From NCBI GenBank assembly GCA_022410635.1, contig JAJVDF010001212.1, positions 69,632 to 133,631 on the forward strand: a DNA stretch of 64,000 nucleotides, given 5' to 3'. Both the position numbers and the translations under genes were made by a program. The notes beneath the pieces were generated by a model. It was given only the letters and a program-made list of their open reading frames with translations, searched no databases and was not told the DNA's origin. Every line of letters starts with the position of its first letter. Position 1 is the stretch's first letter. Below are positions 23,301 through 35,300 of the stretch, one piece after another. Source of the stretch: Tretioscincus oriximinensis. Taxonomy: Eukaryota > Chordata > Lepidosauria > Squamata > Gymnophthalmidae.

Positions 23301-26300
23301 AAGACGACAAGAAAAAAAAATGTCTTTGTATATTTTGCTCCTATAAGAAGGTGGGCCATTTATCCGTTCTACCTATTCTCAGAATCTGTCGCAAGAGGAT
23401 GTCATCCCGGAAGCACGGATGGAGCCCGGAGGCATAGTGATGGAAGGCTACTTGTTCAAACGGGCCAGCAATGCCTTCAAGACCTGGAGCAGGTGAAGGA
23501 GGATCCCAAATGTCCCTGTGTGTCCATCATACCTGGGTCGGGAGCAGTGATCTGCCTGCTATGCAGAAAGCCCAGGATCTGGGTAGATTTATGGAGCCTA
23601 ATTTGTCTAGACCCCTTTGCCCTTGGGATTGACAAAGATCCCCTGGCCATCTTCCTGTGCTGCAGATTGGCTAAAGGGGCTTCCTCCCTCCTAGGCTTAG
23701 CTGCGGTGCAGGCTGGGAGTGCAGCCCACAGGGCAAGGGCCTGTATAGGCCGGGTAGAAGAGGCTCACACTTCCCAGCAGGCCCCGTCGACTGCCAGCAC
23801 AACAGCTCTCTTTCAACCTTTTCACATCTGGGCTGCTCCTGCTCCTGCCAGCTTTGTGAGTCTGCTGGGCATGCAAGCTTTTGTAATAAGCACTTGTCAT
23901 CGTGAAAAAATGAAGTAGAAAAGCATGCAGAATTGCAGCTAAGAATCATAAAATCAGGAATGGAAATTCGACGGTTTTTGTTAGTGCTGACCACCGGTGC
24001 CACCTCTATAGGCAGCAGTTGCGCTAGTTGACTGAACNTGGAAGATGTGCTCTTCGGACTTGTCAAGAGAAGCTCCTGCTTCCCCCCTTTTTTCTGTTAA
24101 ATGGACTATAATATCTGTCTGCCTACCCATCCATCCATCTGAAGAAGTAGATTTGTCTGCGAGAGCTCCTGCTGCCTCCTTTTTTTGTTAGTCTCGAAGG
24201 TGCTTAACGAGTTTTTCTGTCCATTGTTTGTTATTTATTTAGCATAAAATATGCAATACGTATTCTTCATACACTGAAAAAGTTACATGTGTCGTCATGA
24301 ATAGAAGACATCCCCCTGTCTCTTCTCCCCTTTCNCACTAATGGGTTTGATTTAATCAATTTTATTCAGCATCTGGTTCTTTCATATAATATCTAGTTGA
24401 TAGCTTGTAGCATTTGGAGACTAACAGGAGAAAGCTAAGTGATATGAGCTTTCGTAGATACATCTGCTTGTTCAGATGCAATACATCTATCTACGTGTCT
24501 ATCTATGCATCTATCTATCCAGCCCTCATCTACCCACCCATCCATGTGAAGAAGNAGCCTTGTCTATGGAGGCACCTGCAGCCTCCCTTTTCCTGTTCGT
24601 CTCTAAGATGGCTAACCTTGCTAGATTTTCTGGACCAGGCTAATTCTTTGAAATCTACCAGTCTGCAGGTCTGTGCCCTTCACTTCCTCCTTGCACTGGA
24701 CCTTTTGGGACCCTAGGCTGCTAAATTTCTCTGTCTTCATCCGGCCTTGAAACTCTTATTTTCCTTTCACCTGTTTTGTGTATTTCCCCTTGCAGGCGCT
24801 GGTTTTCCATCCAGAGCAACCAGCTGGTGTATCAGAGAAAAGCCAAGGTGAGTGGCTGGGGAGTGGGTATGGGAAGCCGTATGGCTCTTTTGGAAAGGCC
24901 CGAACCTCACAGTGGACCAAGCAAACGCCTGCTACCCCTTCTGCCTTCCTGCCCTGTGTTTTTCTCTGCTTACTGCTAGGGACCCTTCCTGTCTCATAAA
25001 AGTATCAGTCCCTGGAACAGGCAAAGTCCTTCAACAAAAAGTCTCTTTTATTGCATCGTTTCACTAATTAATAGTTTTGCTGGTAGCAGCTAGTTTGGAG
25101 GAATAAAAGTGGAGCAGCTTTCTGAGCATCCGGTGTATTTGCTCCCCCAAAATACAAGCTTACGAAGGTCATTCTTGCATTTCATGTTCTACTATTCCGC
25201 TAGGCCCCAAGGAAACAAAAGTGGAAGTCATTTCATACTCTGCGTACCCAACACTACCTACCTACCTTCCTGCCNACTCCTGTTTTACCCAGGATTATTT
25301 ATGCTTCATTTCCAAAAAAGAACATAAGAGCCAGTGGTGGATGGGGAGGCAGAGGGGGGCTCACCCATTGGACGGCAGTGCAGTGGTAGGGGAGGGNCAT
25401 CCAAGAATGGCTGCGCATGCATGGTGGCTGCCTAACCCACGGATCTCATATGCCATGCTGCAAATTCCTCTCCTACTGCATAAGAGAAAGCTTCAAGTGC
25501 CACGGACCAGCCACAGCATTTGAAATGCAGTTTAACCTCCCCTGGGGTGCAAGGAAATTGGCGCTGCACCTTCTGTAGTCGCCTTATCTGTCCTGGAAAC
25601 TAATGGGCAGAAGAGTGAGAACAGAGAAAGAAATGTATTTTTTTGGGTAGGTCCATGTAGTCCCCATACTGTCGGCATGATTTATTTTGATATTTCGTAT
25701 CACTCTGGATATCCAAATCACATCTACGACTTTTTTGTATACTGTTTAGTCTGATATAAATGTTTATAGTTCTAAAGTCCAGCAAAGGGGCTAGCAGCAC
25801 TTTGAGACTAACTTGAGAAAAGTGGTTGGCANAAGCTTTCGTAGACAGGTCTNCTTCTTCAGATGCTGAGGGACTNATGTCAGGGTCAGGNATTTATAGG
25901 GAAATGTGTATGGGAGAAGACAAAGCATATGCAACTGTAGGGAGGTGTTGAATTGTAGGTGAATAGCAGGAACTAATCTCCTTAAAAAAACAGGTAAATA
26001 GCAGGAACTAATCCTCTTATGTGAAAAAGTCCCTGNGGCAACAAGGGGCAATGTCTGGTGGAGAATCAATCAAATACTTAACAGGTGTCATAAAAATGTA
26101 TAGTTGGCCAGGAAACCATTGTCTCTGTTAAGTCCTTTGCTGATGGCCTGGAACTTGTGAATGTCTTCAAGTTCTGCTGCTTCTCTTTCAAACCTTCCTT
26201 TGTAGTTTCTTTGTTCAAGNACTGCAGTCCTGAGGTCTGAGAGAGAAGGTCCTGGAAGGTTNAAATGTTCAGCNACTGGTTNCTGTNTGTTTCCATTNCG

Positions 26301-29300
26301 AATATCTGATTTGTGTCCATTTATTCTCTGGCNAAGGGATTGTCCTGTTTGCCCAATGNAGAGTGNAGAGGGGCCTTGTTGGCAGAAAATGGAATACACC
26401 ACATTAGAAGATGAGCATGTAAAAGTCCCTCTAATGTTGTGAGTGGTGTTATTAGGTCCCGTTCAACCCCTCCCTACAGTTGCATATGCTTTGTCTTCTC
26501 CCATACACATTTCCCTATAAATACCTGACCCTGGCATTAGTCCCTCAGCATCTGAAGAAGTAGACCTGTCTACGAAAGCTTATGCCAACCACTTTTCTCA
26601 AGTTAGTCTCAAAGTGCTGCTAGCCCCTTTGCTGGACTTTCTGCTAGACTAACACGGCTATTTCTCTGAAATATAGTTCTAAAGTTCAATTTAATAACTG
26701 TATACTTTGTAAGTTTTGCAATAAAGGTTTTTTTCTTAAAAAAANTTTTTTTCCACCCAGTGGGTCATCGGCCTGTGGAATTTAATTCCAAAAGAGGTAG
26801 TGATAGCCAGCAGCCTGGACAGATTCAAGACAGGGTTAGGTTTATGGACACCAAGAGTATAAATTGCTACTAGGATGAATCTTTTGGAACTGCGGTGCAG
26901 CAGCAGGCAGGACTTGTGAAACACCACTTGCAGGGAATCGAGAACAGATGAAGATTTTGCCAAAGTACATTTGGTGGGCCAGTGTAGACTATGGCAGGCC
27001 CCATGTTGCTCATCCACATGCCAGTGTAGGCTATAGCAGGCTCCATTCGGGGCCTGCCATAGACTACACTAGCATGTGAATGGCAAGCCCTTATTACAGG
27101 AGTTGAGACCAGGTGAAGATTTTGCCTTCTGCTTGAAATGCCCTGGGGCAATGGGTGGGCCATTGTGGACTATGACAGGCCCCATTCGGAGCCTACCATA
27201 GACTGCAGTAGCATGTGGATGGTAAGTCCCTATTCCAAGAGTTGGGAACAGGGGAGGGTTTTGCCTTCTGCTTGAGGTGCCCAGGTGCAATTGGTGGCCT
27301 CTGTGTGAGACAGAATGCTCTGGCCCCATCAGCAGGGCTCCTCTTGTGTTTTCTTGCGTTCTTATACACTGGTTTTATACTAACCTCTCTGCACTTAGGA
27401 TGGTCTGACTATAGTGGTGGAAGACCTCCGGTTGTGCACTGTCAAACCGTGTCCTGACCACGAGCGCCGGTTCTGTTTTGAGGTGGTGTCACCCTCCAAG
27501 TGAGTCCTCCCTTCTGGGCTGCTGTTGCTATGTGCTGCTGTGATGTCATCAACTCCTACTTTATTTATTTATTTATTTACATTTCTATCCCTCCCTACAC
27601 CCAAAGGTCTCGGGGCCATTATCAATAAAAACCAAATTAATATCTTAAATGTTACCTAAAAGTAGGGGTGTTAAAAAGGTGCATCTTCAAGCATTTTCTG
27701 CATGCAGGCAGAGGGGGTGATTGGCCTTCCCTAGGAGGCAGCTCCATAGTTTTGGGTTGGCCACAGAGAAGGTCCTGTCCCAGGTTCCCTCCTTGCCATT
27801 GGGAGAGGCGGTTCAATCAGGATCTGGAGGCACAGGCAGGATTCCTGTGGTGTTTCCCATAACCAAAATGTACACTTCCAGGCGTTGATTGGCATCTGAA
27901 CCTACCACGTTTCCCTCTCAATCCTGAGCCCATCTTGCTTTCTCTTGGTAGGAGCTGCCTCCTTCAGGCCGATTCTGAGAAGCACCAGCAGGCCTGGGTT
28001 AGTGCCGTGCAAAGTAGCATCGCATCAGCATACAGCGAGGAACGGCTGCAGCCCCTGGAGCAGGTAGGGACGTTATTCTGGGGCTCCCCACAAGATCCTT
28101 TTCTAAGCAGTGCCAACCGACGATATTTGTGGCTTGCTTGGACTTCCACAATCCTGTTTAAAGAAAGTCCTCATCACCAAGCACCACGTCCTCCTCCCCC
28201 ATTGCAAGGGGTGTGGAAAGGGTTGATTCCTAGGCGTGTAGTTCCTGGAGTTCAAAATAAGTCTCATCTGGTGCCTGAAAAACTCTGGAAGTGGTGTCTG
28301 TACCTTTAAGGCTTTTTCTTTTTCCCAAATATTTTTTTTATTGTTTTGACTTNGTGAATCAATTGTAAAGTGTAACATAAATGCATATTTGTTCGTATAA
28401 TATAACATATATATCAAACCATACAAATGCGCTCCTGCTATTTGTTAGTGTAAATATATCACCCACAAAATCCATATGGCAATTTCCTATTACATATAGC
28501 ATAAATACGTATTCCTTCATACATAGTATGGGTGCATTCAGTCTTGTAAATGAACCTCATTTTTAAATGAAAGTATAACTTCATAAAGATACATACAACT
28601 AACCATCAGTTCCTTGGATAAACCCATCCAACTTAGCAGCGAGAGAAGACATATATTTTCATTTCTAAAATATTTAACGTCTGAGTATAAATTTAATCTT
28701 TGCCAAGAGTTCCGGGCCACCCCATCTATTTGATTGGCAGTATATTATCAGTTTACTCCAGTTCTTCATCCACTTCCTTCTGGGGTTATCTATATGATGT
28801 ACCTGCTCAGTTAAGAAATCCCCAGTTAATTGAGAAAGTTAATTTTGTAATTNCCATTTTACAGAATCCTTCCATCCCAGTGCAATGGCGGCCTGAGCCG
28901 CCATCAACATCCGGCCCATTAGGATCTTCTTGGAGTATCCCTCAATATATTTGAAAAATTGCTATCTCCTTTGTTTGGATTATGTGATATCCTATAATAT
29001 TTTCAATATTCACCCGTCTCTCATTCCAGAATGGTCGTGCAACAGGACAGTCCCAAATCATATGAATATATATATACCTCGCCCCCCCACATCCATGCCA
29101 CCATTTGGGTGTAACATTTCAAATAATGTGTGATAAATGGCAGAGTGTCGAAGTTCCTTAATTCTTGTATTTTTGATATTCTCTATTCCCATTTTGTTGT
29201 CATTAATCCTTAAGTCTGTTGCCCAGAGATTAGTCCAAGAGATTATATTGTTATATTGATAATTAATAAGTAGCTTATATAATAGCCCGCCCCCCCCATT

Positions 29301-32300
29301 CCTTTAGTCTCCTTTTGGGTATTCAGATATGTCTTCCAATGCAGTGTTTGGCATTGTTAAAGATATTCTATAGATATTTTGTTGCAATTTATTTAAAACT
29401 TGTTGGGATTGTAACCATCTATCTTGACCAAGAATGGCAATCAAATCATTGTACGGTAACAAAGTGTCATCATGACGAAACCAGCCTTTCATCATTGATA
29501 TTGGCAATTTCTAACTTTTCAATATCACCTCTAGTTATTACCATACCATCATTATTAATAAATCTAATTGGAACAATCTTTGGCATTTGTGGGATTAATT
29601 TAAATTGCCATTTCTTTGAAATCATTATTACTGTTCGTGTTATAACTGTAAAATTTCTAAGTGTGGGTAGATCCAATTTTACAATAAGAGACGATTGATC
29701 TTCTAATTTGTTCAGCTTCTTTTTGTTTTTTGTCCATTTTTTCTTTGAACATTCAGTCAGTGCCTACATTGGCTATATCAGTTTAGGTGGTAATACCATT
29801 TTAAAAGTACGCATTCTGGTCAAAGGTACTAGCTTTTTTTCCTTCCATTTGTTCGTTTTCACTATGTCTTTCCATGTTTGATTGTAATTGTATCTCATCA
29901 TTTTCGATGTGATTTTTGTCAAAATAATCCCAGATATTTCAACTTTTTTAAAATTGGCTTTTAATCCCACTAAGGTTTGTATTCTGGATTGCTCGGCTCC
30001 TGGGGCATTTTTATACATGATTTCTGATTTATTAACATTGATTTTAAGTCCCAAAATGGAGCCAAATGATGTGATATTTATTATATTCTCCACCATTCTT
30101 CCTGGTTGTTTAGTGATGACTATGGCGTCATCTGCATAAAAGTTGTTTGATATATTCTCCTCCAATATTATACTCAGACAATTTCTAATTTGCAAGAGGC
30201 TCGATAGCCAACAGAAACAACAATGGAGATAATGGTCAGCCCTGGCATGTCCCATTTTGAATCTTCATTGGATCAGTTAATTCATCATTGACTCGGATTT
30301 TAATCCAATTGTCACTATAAATATTTTTAATTGTGTTAGTAAACTTATCCTTGAGTTTTAGTTCTTGGCATGGTTCAAAAAGATGATTAACAGTGTTAAA
30401 GGCCTTATGCACCTCANGCTTTAACATGGCCATGGGCTTTTTATGTTTATGGGTGTGATTATCTTTATTGGGTCACCTATGTGTTTCCCTTTTTGAAAAC
30501 CATATTGATCCTCGCCAAGAAGTGTTGATATTTTATGTTCCATTCTCTTTGCCAGAATTCTCATGAATAACTTGTAATCCTCATTTNAGAATGAGATGGG
30601 GCTATATGATTCAGGTTCTGTCTTGTCTCTTCCCTTTTTTTGAAATATTACAACTTCAGCTTCTTTCCATGAAGCCGGAATTTTCCCTTCTAAATATACC
30701 TTATTGAATACTGTCAAGAGGAAATTTTTAATTTTATCCTGGAATGTTTTATAGAATAAAGCTGTAAAACCATCTGGCCCTGGAGCTTTCCCTATTTTCA
30801 TCTTTTTAAAAGCATCTTCTAATTCTCACATCGTGATTGGTTTATTTAATTCACTTTTTTTATGATCTGTAAAAAAAAAATTAATCAAAACTGGGGTACT
30901 TACATGGGATTTAACTCCATACAGAGTTACATAAAAAAATTCAAATACTTTCTTTATCTCATTTCCTTGCACCATATTCCCATTCTGATCCTTAATTTGG
31001 GTTATTCTTTTTATTTCTTTTTTGTACTTAAAGTACTCAGAAAGCTTTCTCATCCCTTTAATTCCCCATAATTTATATTTACCTTTGGCATACATCAATT
31101 TCCGAGAGAATTCTGATTTATCAGCCTTATATTTCTCTGTTCTTTTTAAATCTAACATTTGTTTAGTATTTAAATCTTGATNTTGTGCAAAATGTTTCCG
31201 TAATGCTTTAATCTGGTTAATAATATATGTATGCTGTAATTTTTCTTGTCTTCTTAGTATCGTGGTCGATTATATACGTATACCTCGTATGTATACTTTA
31301 GCCGTATCCCAGATCAAATTGGGTTCCATTCCAGGAGTGATGTTATTATGTGTTGGGTAGTTCAATATCTTGGGGACAAAAGTCCATTTGGTTCTTTGAA
31401 TTATCTCTCTTAATTTTACTATACCCATTATTGGAGCATTAACTGAGATCCGTATAGGATCTGTATCAACACTTTCAATTGTACTCATGTTGCATTTATC
31501 ACAAGAAGGATATTGTCTATTCTACGAAAACATTGATGTCTACCTGAAAAATAAGTATAAGGGCGATCCCTAATCAATACATCTATGGAGAAGAGCCCGT
31601 GGTTGGCTCCAGTTTCAGTGCTATTTTATACTGCCATTTATTCAAACTATCTTGCTGATTACATATCAACTCAGCATATCTTTCTTCATTTTTTTACTAT
31701 CCCTTCCTCATCATCTTGTCACCTAGCCCAGATTTTTGTCACCAATTACTACCATCTAATCCACAACAAAATTACGTCTGTTAATAAAAATTGAAGAACT
31801 TAAATTATATTGGCCATAATATAATTCAAAAATTTAATTCCAAAAATTAAATTGGTTCTCTATCACTGGGGTCGATACAGTTTCTCATTTTCTCAAGTAA
31901 ATTAACATTTGTATAATAATTACTATTAACATAGTCCTATTTAACTCAGTCCCAGTTTATGCTCAAATTTCTTCATTTGAGCCATTAAACAGTAATTCCC
32001 TTTGTGTTCTCATATTTCCATATTCAACCATAGCTACAAATTATAATTCCTTTTATAATAAGTTATTCCATTACTATCAAAATCAACTATTTTATCTATT
32101 ATTTTACCAATTAATTCAATCTGATATGACAATAACTTTTATCATACCTTAACTTGTACCACATCGCAAATAATCCTATATTTCTGCTAACTTAAACATA
32201 TATCCCTTAATGGGATAATTAATCTCTCCGCATTCATATTGCACAGATATAAACCCTTGGTTCTCAACACAATCATAAACCAATATTCATTCATATTTGA

Positions 32301-35300
32301 TTCATATTTACAATTAATATTATGGTCATTAATTCATGACTAAATTATAAAATCAGAAATAATTAATTGTCCTCTTGTAATAACCTAAGGATGTATAACC
32401 AATATATATACATATAATGATATTTAGCCATATCTATCATAACAAATTAATTCCTTAATTATACAAATTAATTTTCTTTCAAAATTATCTATAACAGCCA
32501 CAAGAGGGCCCNCTAGTCTTTCAGTTTTTGAAGAATATGAAAAAAAGAAAGGAAAAGAAAGAAGGAGAAATGTTCTCATAATTGAATAAACCTTTTAAAT
32601 ATATATATTTCAGTACATCCTTATGTTTTGTAGACGTGTTTCTGAATTTTCATTCTTGTAGGTCTCTATTCAAGTCCCGCTTCCAAAGTCGTATGAACTG
32701 TCTCATTATCACCAATTCCTTTTATCACCAGCTCTTTGTATCTCCGCTTCCAAACTANGAATCATTTCTTGTCCCTCTTCTACAGTTCTGGCTCTGAAAA
32801 GTTTTCCATTAAAGTGTATTAATNTAGTTGTAGGATAGAGCCAATGCAATCGAAGCCCCAGAGCTTCTACGCAGCGACAGATTGGTCCCAGAAGAATTAT
32901 CTCTCTCAGCGTTTGCTTAGCCAAATCCTTATACACTTNCACGCGCTGGCCCTTGGAGCTTAAATTATTAAGTTTTCTTAATTCTTTATAAATTCTCGCA
33001 CAAAGGCAATTATAACATCCAACGGTTTTGTCCTTAAGAATAGCCTGCCTTACAGTGTTACCATCTCTGTGTGCCTGGTCGATTTCGTGAGGTTCAATGT
33101 CTATACCGAGTCCATTAAGCCAAGCAGCACAGGCATTCATTAATTCAGCATTCGGAACTTCTGCAGGTATATTTTTAATATGAAGATTTCGCCGTTTCAT
33201 TTGATTTATTACATCCGTGAGCGTGTTTCTCAGTTCATTAACATCTCCTTTAATTCGTTCTGCCAATTTGGTTGTCGAATCGTCCACATTCCTTATTATT
33301 TTCTGCTCCTCCATAATTTTTCCCATCTTCTCCTCCACACCATCCATTCGTTTCTCCAAATTTTTAGAAGATAATGTTTCTTGACGTTTTCCCATTATTT
33401 CGGTCACGTCTCTAGACGTCACTGGCACTATAAGCGTTTCTTCTCCTTCCGCCGCCATTTTAACTCAGCCCGCTTATGCCGTAGAAAGCTTTAAGAAGTT
33501 TTACCTTATAGCGGTGCCTTTGGATCCTTTTCTAATGGTGTTCACAAGCCGAGAAGTTGTAAATAATTATCAGTATCGCCGTTTTATTCCTAGGGACGTC
33601 CTTCAACAAGATATTTAATCCAGCAAAGGGGCTAGCAGCACTTTGAGACTAACTTGAGAAAAGTGGTTGGCATAAGCTTTCGTAGACAGGTCGACTTCTT
33701 CAGATGCTGAGGGACTAATGTCAGGGTCAGGTATTTATAGGGAAATGTGTATGGGAGAAGACAAAGCATATGCAACTGTAGGGAGGNGTTGAATTGTAGG
33801 TGAATAGCAGGAACTAATCTCCTTAAAAAAACAGGTAAATAGCAGGAACTAATCCTCTTATGTGAAAAAGTCCCTGGGGCAACAAGGGGCAATGTCTGGT
33901 GGAGAATCAATCAAATACTTAACAGGTGTCATAAAAATGTATAGTTGGCCAGGAAACCATTGTCTCTGTTAAGTCCTTTGCTGATGGCCTGGAACTTGTG
34001 AATGTCTTCAAGTTCTGCTGCTTCTCTTTCAAACCTTCCTTTGTAGTTTCTTTGTTCAAGGACTGCAGTCCTGAGGTCTGAGAGAGAAGGTCCTGGAAGG
34101 TTAAAATGTTCAGCAACTGGTTTCTGTGTGTTTCCATTTCGAATATCTGATTTGTGTCCATTNATTCTCTGGCNAAGGGATTGTCCTGTTTGCCCAATGN
34201 AGAGTGNAGAGGGGCCTTGTTGGCAGAAAATGGAATACACCACATTAGAAGATGAGCATGTAAAAGTCCCTCTAATGTTGTGAGTNGTGTTATTAGGTCC
34301 CGTTCAACCCCTCCCTACAGTTGCATATGCTTTGTCTTCTCCCATACACATTTCCCTATAAATACCTGACCCTGGCATTAGTCCCTCAGCATCTGAAGAA
34401 GTAGACCTGTCTACGAAAGCTTATGCCAACCACTTTTCTCAAGTTAGTCTCAAAGTGCTGCTAGCTCCTTTGCTGGACTTTCTGCTAGACTAACACGGCT
34501 ATTTCTCTGAAAAAGATATTTAATATTTAGCGCTGACAACCACAGAGGCCCTGGCAGTTGTGTCTATCTCCCACAGCAGCGCATGCGCAGTCCACATTTA
34601 AGACTTCCAATGCTCTTACCCTAACCATCTCTTTATTTACTGAACAAATGAATGAATTTATTATGGTTGACAACCAGCAATACAAAATCAGGTATTCATT
34701 TTAGTACATAAAGATACTACCTGGACACTCCCAAGCAGAAGAAGGCAAAACCTTCACCTGTTCTTGACTCCCTGCAAATGATCCTTCGGGAATCTTGCCT
34801 GTTGCCCCATCCCAGAGGCAGGATCAAGAGATCCATCCTAATAGCTGTTTATACCCTTGGCTTCCATGAACTGGTCTAATCCTGCCTTAAAGCTATCCAG
34901 ACTGCTATCTACCACCACCACTGTGGCTTTTGTGTCCCTGCAGCCCTTGGAACGCACGGCTTCCCTGTCTGCCTCCAAACTACAGTCCCCTACTGGACGG
35001 CGGCTCCGGGGCGGGGTGGATAAGCATGTGGTCGACCAGGTGCAGCGCCTGGAAGGCAACGCCCAGTGTTGTGACTGCCGAGAAGCGGCCCCAGAGTGGG
35101 CGAGTATCAACCTGGGCATCACCCTCTGCATCGAGTGTTCGGGGATCCACCGGTGAGTTAGTGATACAGGGAAGGGTTGGTTAGAGGTCATAGGAGGATA
35201 AGCATGACATAAGCAATGAGAGGGTGGAGCCATGCAAATAAATGACTGGAGGGGCGGGGCTTAAAGGAAGGAAGGGGGGTCTGAACGAAGAGTGCAGAAT

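Larger units (their letters stand above)
28316..33607 (-). mobile_element. Degraded L1 LINE inside ACAP1 intron 13
   Basis: Order on the - strand: 5' UTR remnant (continuing to about 34620 beyond the Penelope-like insertion), ORF1 (33458-32709), AT-rich sequence, the C-terminal part of an endonuclease (about 31640-31270), then reverse transcriptase fragments (30801-29773) and a 3' end with A-rich complement near 28325. RT words include [33 protein letters not shown] and the catalytic [10 protein letters not shown]. Several stops and frameshifts; it is not functional. The orientation opposes ACAP1. Confidence 0.9.
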
